From positions 1-64,000 of the forward strand of contig DHWF01000042.1 of NCBI GenBank assembly GCA_002413045.1: DNA of 64,000 nt, read 5' to 3'. The stretch is from Chloroflexi bacterium UBA5189. Its GTDB lineage: Bacteria > Chloroflexota > Limnocylindria > Limnocylindrales > CSP1-4. The translations under genes and the position numbers were made by a program. This document shows, piece by piece, positions 1-7,045 of the stretch; position 1 is the stretch's first letter; each line of letters begins with the position of its first letter. The notes under the pieces were generated by a model. It did no database searches and was not told where the DNA came from. It was given only the letters and a program-made list of their open reading frames with translations.

Positions 1-185
1 CGCAGGTAGTCGCCGTACGAGAACCCCCCCGGCATGACGACTGCGTCCAGGTCGGGCAGGTCGTGCTCCTCGTGCCAGACTGGAATCGCCTCGGCGTCGA
101 GCGCTGCGAGCGCCCAGAGCGCGTCGCGGTCGTCCTGCGAGCCCGGGTACGTGACCACCCCGATTCTCGGCTGAGGGCTAGCCAT
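1..185 (-). CDS. purQ: Phosphoribosylformylglycinamidine synthase subunit PurQ, N-terminal part
   Basis: Glutamine amidotransferase subunit of FGAM synthase in de novo purine synthesis. It supplies ammonia to PurL. Only the first 61 codons lie in the window; the gene runs off the left edge. The frame carries the family's N-terminal strand VVTYPGSQDDRDAL and the very characteristic VMPGGFSYGDYLR. The nucleophilic Cys would be beyond the edge. The ATG (183-185) overlaps a TGA of the frame before it (TGATG), as in a tight operon, but what precedes it is the damaged thiolase junction rather than the purS expected from other genomes. purE and purK lie 22 kb away on the same strand. Confidence 0.88.
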   Translation of the reverse strand, partial: MASPQPRIGVVTYPGSQDDRDALWALAALDAEAIPVWHEEHDLPDLDAVVMPGGFSYGDYL

Positions 186-350
186 CACGCCTCTGGCCGC
201 CGCCCGCTCCCGCCCGGCGGAGCCGGGCTCCGCGAAAGGCTGACGACGCTGGAGCCACGCCCGGAGGTCCGGCGCGCCGAGGCCGTACCCATCCGTACTG
301 TCCTCGGCGCGCCGAACGGGGGGGCGCGGCCCCCGCCCCCCCCCCCCCCC
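186..350. other. Non-homologous junction segment with hairpins and C15 run
   Basis: This segment lies between the recognisable thiolase coding part and purQ. It contains a run of seven G (318-324), a run of fifteen C (336-350), a short perfect hairpin (217-224 with 226-233) and a large inverted repeat (270-282 with 302-314). The thiolase frame stays open across it but gives low-complexity Arg/Ser/Pro text with no thiolase likeness. It looks like a break point: either an assembly join in a homopolymer or a real deletion. Confidence 0.6.
270..314. repeat. 13-bp perfect inverted repeat
   Basis: CGGCGCGCCGAGG at 270-282 is repeated in inverted orientation at 302-314 around a 19-nt loop. The loop contains two further GTAC tetramers. 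There is no T-tract on either side, so it is not a convincing intrinsic terminator. Confidence 0.6.
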
Positions 351-712
351 GCCACGAACACGTCGCCGTCGTCGGCGCCGATCGCGTGGGCCGCGGCGTT
401 GATCGCCTGGAGGCCCGAGCCGCACAGCCGGTTGACCGTCTGGCCGGCGACTTCGACGGGCAGGCCCGCCAGGAGGAGCGCCATGCGCGCGACGTTGCGG
501 TTGTCCTCGCCCGCCTGGTTGGCGCAGCCGAGGATCACGTCCTCGATCAGTCCTGGCTCGATCCCCGATCGCTCGACGACCGCCTTGATCGCGATCGCAG
601 CGAGGTCGTCGGGGCGGACCGATGCGAGCGCGCCGCCATACCGACCGACCGGCGTCCGAACCGCCTCGACGATCCACGCCTCGCGCAGCGGTCGACGCGG
701 ATCACGAGTCAT
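351..712 (-). pseudogene. Acetyl-CoA acetyltransferase (thiolase), truncated N-terminal fragment
   Basis: The first ~120 residues are a clear thiolase N-terminus: EAVRTPVGRYGGAL, then GCANQAGEDNRNVARMA and the active-site loop NRLCGSGLQAINAAA with the nucleophilic Cys. A full thiolase has ~390-400 residues. Here homology ends at VAGG in the C15 run (336-350) and the remaining two-thirds, including the His and second Cys catalytic residues, are missing. The start is ATG at 710-712, 20 bp after the upstream lipoprotein gene and in the same direction as the 3-hydroxyacyl-CoA dehydrogenase and paa genes. It is therefore probably the beta-ketoadipyl-CoA thiolase of that operon. As assembled it cannot encode an active enzyme. 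Confidence 0.8.
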
Positions 713-731
713 GACGCGATTGTACGGGCGG

Positions 732-1367
732 CTACGGCAGCTTCTGGAAGATCTCCGTGAGCTGCGCGTCGGTGAGCGGTCCGCTCGCGCCGGCGATCGA
801 GAAGACAACGTCGCCCTTGACGTAGATGTAGCTCGGATCCTCGGTCGTATCGGTCGGCGTTTCCTTCTTGGCAGCCTTGCCGGCGATGGTCACGTCGGTG
901 ATCGTCGCGTTCAGGGTCGCCTTCGAGGCGTTGTAGAAGGCGTCGAGGATCTGGCTGCCCGAGACCCCGTTGACCTCGAAAGCGATGATCGTGACCGTCG
1001 AGTTGCCGCCGAATGCGACGCTCAGGTCCGATGGCTGCTTGTTCAGTGCCGTGAGGACCGCTCCCAGCTGGGCATCCGCGCCCGAGCCCACGAACTGGTC
1101 ACCCGTCATGCTCAGCGTCGTGATCGGCTCGCCGCCGATCGACGTCGGGATGAGCTTCTCGAGATCGACGTTGCCGTGGAATGACGGCAGCGCGAACGAC
1201 GGCTCGCCGGCGTCGGTCGCGACGGGCGCGGGCGTGACCGGGGCCGCGGTGGCCTGCGCGGCCTGGGTGGCGGGAGCGGTCGTCGCTGCGCCGCCACCGC
1301 TGCACGCGCTGAAGGCGAGCGAGGTCGCGATCAGGGCGAAGGCGCGGATGCTGGTTCGCGCGGTCAT
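732..1367 (-). CDS. Lipoprotein, paralogue of the next gene
   Basis: Secreted lipoprotein of 211 aa with a type II signal peptide (MTARTSIRAFALIATSL, lipobox FSAC at residues ~19-22). A Thr/Ala/Pro-rich linker follows, then a globular domain beginning at SFALPSFHGNVDLEKLIP. A good Shine-Dalgarno (GGAGG) precedes the ATG. It is a tandem paralogue of the gene at 1381-2013: both share PSFHGNV-x-LE-x-LIP, GGE, SMTG, KQPSDLSVA and the C-terminal EIF/EAF-x-KLP. I do not recognise a named family; the domain has a substrate-carrier or sensor-like look. Its place between dehydrogenase and thiolase genes of an aromatic-acid operon is unexplained. Confidence 0.8.
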   Translation of the reverse strand: MTARTSIRAFALIATSLAFSACSGGGAATTAPATQAAQATAAPVTPAPVATDAGEPSFALPSFHGNVDLEKLIPTSIGGEPITTLSMTGDQFVGSGADAQLGAVLTALNKQPSDLSVAFGGNSTVTIIAFEVNGVSGSQILDAFYNASKATLNATITDVTIAGKAAKKETPTDTTEDPSYIYVKGDVVFSIAGASGPLTDAQLTEIFQKLP

Positions 1368-1380
1368 GCAGGTCCTCCGA

Positions 1381-2013
1381 TCAGGGAAGCTTGGAGAACG
1401 CCTCGTTCAGCACAGCGTCCGTTACCCCGGAGCCGCCGACGCCGAACACGACGTCATCCTTCGTGTAGAGGTACTGGGTGTCGGAGCCATCCGACGGCTC
1501 GATCTTCTGGACCTGCTTGCCGCCGATGGTCGCCGCCGTGATCGTCGCGTCTGCGTATTGAGCGGTACCGCTGATCAACGCGCTCACCAGCTGACTGCCC
1601 GGCACCCCCTTCACCTGCACGGCGATGATCACGACCTGCGTGTTGGTTCCGAGGGCGACGCTCAGGTCCGACGGCTGCTTGTGCAGACCCGACAGGACCG
1701 CGAGCAACTCCTTGCCGGAGCTCAGGCCGACGTAATCCTGGCCGGTCATGCTCTGCGTATCGACCGCCTCGCCGCCGATCTCGGCAGGAATGAGCTGTTC
1801 GAGGCTGACGTTCCCGTGGAAGGACGGCAGCACGAAGGACGGGATCGCGAGCTCGGTCGGCGCAGGCGTCGCGGCAGCCGTGACCACAGGAGCAGCGAGG
1901 GACGCCGCCTGGGTTGCGTCCGGGGCGCTGGACGCGGTGGCCCCACCACACGCGGCGACGACGAGGCCGGCGACGAGCAGGGCCGCGCCGCGAGTGATGC
2001 GTGCTGGTGTCAT
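1381..2013 (-). CDS. Lipoprotein, paralogue of the preceding gene
   Basis: Lipoprotein of 210 aa. The signal peptide (MTPARITRGAALLVAGLVV) ends in lipobox VAAC, followed by an Ala/Ser/Thr linker and the same globular domain as its neighbour (VLPSFHGNVSLEQLIP, KQPSDLSVALG, C-terminal FSKLP). The frame continues far upstream through the dehydrogenase gene, but the ATG at 2011-2013 is chosen because it gives the signal peptide and has GGAGG six bases before it. Only 13 bp separate it from the paralogue, so the two are co-transcribed and arose by duplication. Function unknown; probably envelope-anchored. Confidence 0.8.
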   Translation of the reverse strand: MTPARITRGAALLVAGLVVAACGGATASSAPDATQAASLAAPVVTAAATPAPTELAIPSFVLPSFHGNVSLEQLIPAEIGGEAVDTQSMTGQDYVGLSSGKELLAVLSGLHKQPSDLSVALGTNTQVVIIAVQVKGVPGSQLVSALISGTAQYADATITAATIGGKQVQKIEPSDGSDTQYLYTKDDVVFGVGGSGVTDAVLNEAFSKLP

Positions 2014-2081
2014 CGCGTGCCTCCGGCGGTTCGATGCTCGTGGCTGGAGCGCAGCCGTCCGCCCCGATCGTAGGCGCCCGC

Positions 2082-3299
2082 TCACATTGACGCTCTCGCC
2101 TCGCGGAGGAGGGGCAACGCCGGCCGGAACGTGTCGGCGTCCTCGTCGCTCAGGGCATCGAGCATGACCACGACCTCGTGGACGCCGGTCCGCCTCGCCC
2201 ACGCGAACGGCCCGAACGGATGGTTCGCGCCGAGCTGCATCGCCCGATCGATGTCCGCCTCGGTCGCGACGCGGTCGCCGAGCGCCCGGAACGCCTCGTT
2301 CACGATCGCGAGGATCACGCGCTCGGCGATCGTCGCGCCATCGAGCACGGGTGGCCCGCCGGGTCGCGCCCGAATCGCGCCGGCGAATCGCGCCGCCGGC
2401 CCGGTCGACCGCCCGTCGACGTACCGGTAGAACCCCTCGCCGACCTTCCGCCCGAGCCGCCCCGCCGCGACGAGCTCCTCCTGGATCGGCGACGGGCGGA
2501 ACCGCGGCGGTCGCCCGAAGGCCTCGAACAGGCCGCGCGCCGCCGCGAGGTTGATGTCGATCCCGATGAGGTCCATGAGCGCGAACGGGCCCATCGGGAA
2601 GCCGGCGTCGACGAGCCCCCGGTCGATCGTCTCGATCGTGCCCGAGCCGGCGCGCAGGAGCCGCAGCGGCTCGAGCGTGAATGGCCGGTTCACGCGATTC
2701 ACGATGAAGCCGGGCGAGTCGGTCGAGCGGATCGCGATCTTGCCCCAGCCCTCGACGATTCGGGCGCCCTGCTCTGCCGCCCACTGCGCGGTCCGCTGCC
2801 CGGCGACGACCTCGACGAGCGGCAGGACCGGCGCCGGGTTGAAGAAGTGGAGCCCGATGACCCGCTCCGGCCGAGCCGCGGACTCGGCGATCTTCGTCAC
2901 CGACAGCGCGCTCGTGTTCGTCGCGAGGATCGTGTCCGCGGGCGTGGCGTCGTCGAGCTCCTGGAACAGGCGGCGCTTCAGCTCGAGGTCCTCGAGGGCC
3001 GCCTCGATGACGAGCTGGGCGCCTTCGGCAACGTCGACCACGGTCCGCGCGACCGTCAGGCGAGCGAGCTGCCCGGCCGCGATGGAGGATGGATCGCCCG
3101 GCGCGGGATGGCTCGCGCCGGCCTTCTCGGCGCGTCGGACGAGGCCCTGCCGGATCCGGTCGCGGGCGCGGTCGGTCGCGCCCGGCTGGCTGTCGAACAG
3201 CGCGACCCGCCAGCCGCCTTCGAGGGCCACCTGCGCAATCCCGGCGCCCATCGTCCCGGCGCCGACGACCGCAACCAGGGCGCGACTGGGCTCGTCCAT
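2082..3299 (-). CDS. paaH: 3-hydroxyacyl-CoA dehydrogenase (PaaH/FadB2-like)
   Basis: NAD-dependent oxidation of a 3-hydroxyacyl-CoA; in the phenylacetate pathway, 3-hydroxyadipyl-CoA to 3-oxoadipyl-CoA. The Rossmann motif VVGAGTMGAGIAQVA is at the N-terminus, followed by IEAALEDLELKR, the catalytic region GLHFFNPAPVLPLVEVV and SPGFIVNRV. A C-terminal half carries two HADH-type helical segments (GPFALMDLIG and later HPFGPFAW). At 405 aa it is longer than the ~285-aa single-domain enzymes, matching forms with a duplicated C-domain. I prefer ATG 3297-3299 over the GTG fifteen bases upstream. It follows paaD by 18 bp and is in the same operon. Confidence 0.88.
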   Translation of the reverse strand: MDEPSRALVAVVGAGTMGAGIAQVALEGGWRVALFDSQPGATDRARDRIRQGLVRRAEKAGASHPAPGDPSSIAAGQLARLTVARTVVDVAEGAQLVIEAALEDLELKRRLFQELDDATPADTILATNTSALSVTKIAESAARPERVIGLHFFNPAPVLPLVEVVAGQRTAQWAAEQGARIVEGWGKIAIRSTDSPGFIVNRVNRPFTLEPLRLLRAGSGTIETIDRGLVDAGFPMGPFALMDLIGIDINLAAARGLFEAFGRPPRFRPSPIQEELVAAGRLGRKVGEGFYRYVDGRSTGPAARFAGAIRARPGGPPVLDGATIAERVILAIVNEAFRALGDRVATEADIDRAMQLGANHPFGPFAWARRTGVHEVVVMLDALSDEDADTFRPALPLLREARASM

Positions 3300-3317
3300 C
3301 CGGGAACCGTACACGGC

Positions 3318-3848
3318 TCAGATCGGCTTGAACGCCTCGAATGGTTGGCGGCAGTCCGCGCAGTGGCGGATCGATCGGCACTGGGTCGGGCCGAAGGCAT
3401 TCTCGAGCGTCGTCCGCAGCGAGCCGCAGTACGGACATGCGACGGGAGCGGCGGCTGCGTCGAGCATCGGCAGCAGGCGGCCGGGGCGGACGGGTGCGGG
3501 CGGCGCGAATCCGGCGGCGCGAAGCTTCTCGCGGCCGGCCGGCGAGATCCGGTCCGAGGACCACGGGGTGGCGAACGAGACATCGACGCGGACGGTGCGG
3601 CCGAGGCCGGCGAGGCGATTCGCAATGGCGTCGCGGATGACCTCGAGCGCGGGACAGCCGACGAACGTCGGCAGCAGCTCGACAGCGATCTCGTCCGGCC
3701 GGACGTCGACGGCGCCGATCATTCCGAGCTCCACGATCGAGACGCCCGGGATCTCCGGATCCGGCACCTCGTTGAGGGCGCCCATGATGGTCGCGCCATC
3801 GATGGCGCGCGCGCCCGCGCCCGGACGGGGCGGAGCGGCGATCACCAT
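3318..3848 (-). CDS. paaD: Phenylacetyl-CoA 1,2-epoxidase maturation protein PaaD
   Basis: DUF59/MIP18-type protein thought to supply iron or Fe-S to the PaaABCE monooxygenase. The N-terminal DUF59 domain shows LNEVPDPEIPGVSIVELGMI and TFVGCPALEVI. The C-terminal zinc ribbon has CPYCGS and CRSIRHCADC, the four-Cys pattern typical of PaaD. The start is ATG 3846-3848, which gives 176 aa, close to the family norm; a longer open frame reaches 3899 but would cover the end of paaC. It overlaps paaC by 7 bp. Confidence 0.9.
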   Translation of the reverse strand: MVIAAPPRPGAGARAIDGATIMGALNEVPDPEIPGVSIVELGMIGAVDVRPDEIAVELLPTFVGCPALEVIRDAIANRLAGLGRTVRVDVSFATPWSSDRISPAGREKLRAAGFAPPAPVRPGRLLPMLDAAAAPVACPYCGSLRTTLENAFGPTQCRSIRHCADCRQPFEAFKPI

Positions 3849-4618
3849 GTCGCGCCGGCCTCCGAGCGGCGCACCGACGTGAACTCGCCCCACAGCCACC
3901 GGAAGCTGTCGGAGTGGCCCGTCCGCCCATCCGTGGTCGGGGTGACGGCCGGCGGCACGGGCAGCCCGAGCGGAACGAGGATGCCGGTCAGGTCGGCCCG
4001 CCAGGCCGCCTCGGCGGCTGCAAGCGGCCGGGTCAGGATCCGAGCTTCGAGCAGCGAAGGCTCATCGGCGAGCGGCGTGAACACCGTCGCGGCGTCCGGG
4101 CCGACTGCGGCGAGCGCCGCCACGAGGCGCTCGCGCGGCTCGGTGCCGCCGTGGGCAAGGCGCTCGATCCAGGCCACGAGGTGCATCCGGTGGTAGCGCT
4201 CCTCGCGGCGTAGCTTGCCGACGAGTTCGGTCAGGGGCGGGTAGCCGTCGCCGATCGAGGCGAGACGCGCCTCGTCCGCGAGCTCGTACAGGAAGCGCCG
4301 CGCAATCGTGTCGGCCCAGTCGCCCCGCGGGTGGTCGAGCAGGCGGGCGTGCCGGAATGCGTCCGGCTCGCGGTCGTAGGCCAATGCGTCCTCGTCGCGG
4401 CCGTCAGCCAGCACCGTTGCGAGCAGCTGGTACAGGGCGCGGGCGTGGCCCAGCTCGTCCTGCGAGATCGAGCTGATCGCGACATCCTCCTCGAGGAGCG
4501 GCGCGATCCCGGTCCACTCGGAATCGGTGAAGCCGCTGACGAACTCGTCGTCCGCCATCGTGAGCAGGAGCTCGGCGAGGGCGGTGCGCAACCCGGGCGC
4601 GAGCGCGAGATCGATCAT
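3842..4618 (-). CDS. paaC: Phenylacetyl-CoA 1,2-epoxidase structural subunit PaaC
   Basis: Ferritin-fold non-catalytic partner of PaaA in the ring-epoxidising complex. It is 258 aa, normal for PaaC. Visible are the helix LLLTMADDEFVSGFTDSEW, QDELGHARALYQLLATVL and RREERYHRMHLVAWIERL, the latter two corresponding to the relict metal-site helices. The start ATG at 4616-4618 overlaps the paaB stop (ATGA), so the genes are translationally coupled. Confidence 0.92.
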   Translation of the reverse strand: MIDLALAPGLRTALAELLLTMADDEFVSGFTDSEWTGIAPLLEEDVAISSISQDELGHARALYQLLATVLADGRDEDALAYDREPDAFRHARLLDHPRGDWADTIARRFLYELADEARLASIGDGYPPLTELVGKLRREERYHRMHLVAWIERLAHGGTEPRERLVAALAAVGPDAATVFTPLADEPSLLEARILTRPLAAAEAAWRADLTGILVPLGLPVPPAVTPTTDGRTGHSDSFRWLWGEFTSVRRSEAGATW

Positions 4619-4968
4619 GGCCGCTCGCCTCGGCGGCCGCCGGTTCGATCGTGCCCAGTGGCGCGGGCTGCTGGCTTCTCCGTGCCGGCTCGCGCGCGAG
4701 CCGCCGCGAGCTTGTCGCGCATCACGTAACCGCCCGGCTTCTTGAATGACCGATCGAGCGGCGGGTCGAGCAGGTCGGGATCCTCGAGGACCTGGATGTC
4801 GGCGCGCCGCACCACCCACAGCCGCGTGCTCTCGTTGCGGCGCGAGTACATCTCGCGTGCGTAGTGCAATGCCAGCTCGGGATCCGGGGCGAGCACGTTG
4901 CCACCGTGCCGCATCGGGTCGCCGTCCTTCGCTTGTTGGAACACTTCGTATGCCTCGAGGTCGGCCAT
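4615..4968 (-). CDS. paaB: Phenylacetyl-CoA 1,2-epoxidase subunit PaaB
   Basis: Small bridging subunit of the PaaABC complex. The N-terminal ~85 residues are typical: YEVFQQAKDGDPMRHGGNV, PELALHYAREMYSRRNE, LWVVRRADI and SFKKPGGYVMR. The family is usually ~95 aa; here a basic tail of ~25 residues (KPAARATGHDRTGGRRGERP) extends it to 117. Both ends overlap neighbours: its ATG touches the paaA stop and its TGA overlaps the paaC ATG. Confidence 0.92.
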   Translation of the reverse strand: MADLEAYEVFQQAKDGDPMRHGGNVLAPDPELALHYAREMYSRRNESTRLWVVRRADIQVLEDPDLLDPPLDRSFKKPGGYVMRDKLAAARARAGTEKPAARATGHDRTGGRRGERP

Positions 4969-5960
4969 CAGGCGGCGGCCGCCGGCGCGGGCGTGAGGAT
5001 CGAGTCGCGGACCCAGCGGGTGTCCTCGCGATTGAGGCGCCGGAACTCGAGTCGCTCCTGCGACTTGGGGCCGTGGCCGGTGACAACGGAGCGAAGCTCG
5101 TCCCAATCGGGCTCGGTGTAGGTCCAGGTCTTCGTCTCGTCGTCGAGCGCGAGCTTCGGATCCGGGATGACGAGGCCGAGCTCGAGCAGGCGCGGCACGT
5201 AGATGGTCAGGAACTCCTGGCGAAGCTCCTCGGACGTCTTGGCCTTGATCCGCCAATGCAGGTCGCGGTCCTTCGCGCGGTCGCCGCGCGGGCCGTGCAT
5301 CTGCATCAGCGGGCCCCACCAGCGATCGAGCGCCTCCTGAACGAGCGCCCGCTGGGAATCGGTGCCGGTCATCAGCGTCACCACGACGTCGCGGCCGTGC
5401 ATGATGTGGACGGACTCCTCCCAGCAGATCTTCTGCATGGTCCGCGCGTACGGCGCGTACGACGAGTCGCGAAGTGCCTGCTGGGCCACGATCGCCGCCG
5501 CGTCCACCAGCCACGCGATGATCCCGACGTCGCCCCAGCTCTTCGTCGGGTAGTGGAATACGTTGTGGAACTTGGTCTTCCCGGCGATCAGGTCGTCGAG
5601 CATCGCGTCGCGGGGCTTGCCCAGATCCTCCGCGACCCGGTACAGCAGCTGCGCGTGCCCGACCTCGTCCTGGACCTTCGCCGTGAGCGCGAGCTTCCGG
5701 CGCAGTGTCGGCGCCCGCATGATCCATTCGCGCTCCGGCAGGACGCCCATCAGCTCGCTGTTGGCGTGCATCTCGACGAAGCGCAGGACGGCGGTTCGGT
5801 ACTCGTCCGGCATCCAGTCGGTCGCCTCGATCTTGCCGCCGGCGGTCACGTGCGCCTCGAAGTGCGCGTACCGCTCGTCGTGCGGCAGGTCGTCATTCCA
5901 GGGGCGTTCGCTTCGCTGCCGGACGGGCAGGACGGGATCGAGCGCGAGCGGGTCGGTCAT
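4968..5960 (-). CDS. paaA: Phenylacetyl-CoA 1,2-epoxidase catalytic subunit PaaA
   Basis: Di-iron oxygenase subunit that epoxidises phenylacetyl-CoA. It has 330 aa, matching PaaA. Metal-ligand helices are visible: EMHANSELMGVLPEREW, VQDEVGHAQLLYRVAEDLG (ExxH) and CWEESVHIMHGRDVV (ExxH). The substrate-side segment HNVFHYPTKSWGDVGIIAWL is also conserved. The electron-donor subunit PaaE is not found in the window, so it must be encoded elsewhere or replaced by another reductase. First structural gene after the NTF2-like protein; stop and start overlap (ATGA). Confidence 0.95.
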   Translation of the reverse strand: MTDPLALDPVLPVRQRSERPWNDDLPHDERYAHFEAHVTAGGKIEATDWMPDEYRTAVLRFVEMHANSELMGVLPEREWIMRAPTLRRKLALTAKVQDEVGHAQLLYRVAEDLGKPRDAMLDDLIAGKTKFHNVFHYPTKSWGDVGIIAWLVDAAAIVAQQALRDSSYAPYARTMQKICWEESVHIMHGRDVVVTLMTGTDSQRALVQEALDRWWGPLMQMHGPRGDRAKDRDLHWRIKAKTSEELRQEFLTIYVPRLLELGLVIPDPKLALDDETKTWTYTEPDWDELRSVVTGHGPKSQERLEFRRLNREDTRWVRDSILTPAPAAAA

Positions 5961-6367
5961 CGGGCTGCCTCCGGTCGAATGGCGATGCCGAGGTCGCCGT
6001 CAGCCTCGGTCCAGGTGTCGAGGTGTTCGGTCACGAGCCCATCCTCGCCGAAGCGGAGCATGGATACACCCGCGATCGTGGTGATCGAGCCGTCTCGGGC
6101 GTTGATGACGGCGCGGTACTCGACGGCCGCTCGGTCGTTCGCGGAGACGACGGGCGCGCCGAACGCAAATCGGGCCGACTGCTCCTCCTCGAACGAGTGG
6201 CGGGCGTAGTCGAGCGGGGCCTGGCGGCCGCGGCCGGCGGCGCGGAACGGGAGCGACCGGAAGACGCAGTCGAGGGCGTATCGCGCGGCGATGACGCCGG
6301 GGTCATGGCGCGCCCAGCCCTCCGACCACGCGTCGACCCAGTCCGCGGCGGCCTCCGCGGTGGTCAT
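5957..6367 (-). CDS. NTF2-like / SnoaL-like protein
   Basis: A 136-aa single-domain alpha+beta barrel protein of the NTF2-like superfamily. It has the helix WVDAWSEGWARHDPGVIAARY, a loop DCVFRSLPF and strands AAVEYRAVINARDG and GVSMLRFGEDGLVTEHLDTW. Related small proteins act as isomerases, hydrolases or ligand-binding partners, and the sequence does not decide which. It is coupled at both ends (ATGA with paaA, and with the TetR gene), so it probably serves the aromatic-acid pathway. Confidence 0.78.
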   Translation of the reverse strand: MTTAEAAADWVDAWSEGWARHDPGVIAARYALDCVFRSLPFRAAGRGRQAPLDYARHSFEEEQSARFAFGAPVVSANDRAAVEYRAVINARDGSITTIAGVSMLRFGEDGLVTEHLDTWTEADGDLGIAIRPEAAR

Positions 6368-6954
6368 GGGTTCGCAACCATCCGCAGCGACAGCTCGACC
6401 AGGTGGTCCGCGATCCGGTTGGCCGGTAGGCGTCCGTTCGGGTCATACCACGCAGCGATGCCGTTGATCGCGCTCAGGAGCGTGCTTGTCGCAATGGCCG
6501 GGTCGGTCATCGCGAACGCGCCGACCGCGATGCCGTCCTCGATGCGCCGCTGGAACCGTGCCTGGTAGGCGTCGCGGCGCGAGAGGATCGCGTCGCGGTG
6601 CCCCGGATCGAGGGAGCGCCACTCGTGAACGAAGACGCCCGCGGCATCGACGTCGGAGGTCAGCACGTCAACGTGGGCGCGAGTGAGGGCGCCGAGCGCC
6701 TCCGCTGGATCGCCGGGCCGGCGGGTCTCGGCGTCGCGCTCCGCGCCATCTGCGGCGACCTCGAAGCGACCGGCCGCGCGATCGACGATCGCCCACAGGA
6801 CGTCTTCCTTCGAGGCCACGTGCGCGTACAGGCTCGCGCCCTGCAACGACATCGCTCGCGCGATATCGCGGATGCTCGTCGCCGCGTAGCCGCGCTCGCG
6901 GAACAGGTCGCTCGCAACGTCCTCGATCGCGCGACGGCGGGAGATCTCGACCAA
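6364..6954 (-). CDS. TetR/AcrR-family transcriptional regulator of the paa operon
   Basis: One-component repressor of 196 aa. The N-terminal HTH is clear (AIEDVASDLFRERGYAATSIRDIARAM, then GASLYAHVASKEDVLWAIV). The C-terminal ligand domain resembles the TetR_C type seen with acyl-CoA responsive members (HEWRSLDPGHRDAILSRRD). The start is TTG 6952-6954 with AGGAGG ~10 nt upstream. It is the first gene of the tetR-NTF2-paaABCD run. A perfect palindrome lies 18-31 bp upstream, pointing to autoregulation of the whole operon, probably relieved by a CoA thioester (inference). Confidence 0.87.
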   Translation of the reverse strand: MVEISRRRAIEDVASDLFRERGYAATSIRDIARAMSLQGASLYAHVASKEDVLWAIVDRAAGRFEVAADGAERDAETRRPGDPAEALGALTRAHVDVLTSDVDAAGVFVHEWRSLDPGHRDAILSRRDAYQARFQRRIEDGIAVGAFAMTDPAIATSTLLSAINGIAAWYDPNGRLPANRIADHLVELSLRMVANP

Positions 6955-6971
6955 GCCGGGGCGCCTCCTAA

Positions 6972-6985
6972 CTAACGATCGTTAG
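6972..6985. promoter_or_regulatory. TetR-type operator palindrome
   Basis: CTAACGATCGTTAG is a perfect 14-bp palindrome 18 bp upstream of the TetR start. Imperfect CCTAA/TTAGG flanks extend the dyad by one base out of register. Size and position fit a TetR-family operator overlapping the promoter of the tetR-paa operon. Confidence 0.75.
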
Positions 6986-7045
6986 GCTAGGCGGTGGGGA
7001 CCCCGGCGTCAAGGCGCGGGCGGGCGTCGGCTCGGCTCGGCCGGG

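Noticed and set aside
1381..3930. An 849-codon open frame running through the lipoprotein and the dehydrogenase on the minus strand
   Set aside because: Only its last 210 codons encode a credible protein with signal peptide; the rest is Arg/Pro/Ala-rich text out of frame with the true dehydrogenase.
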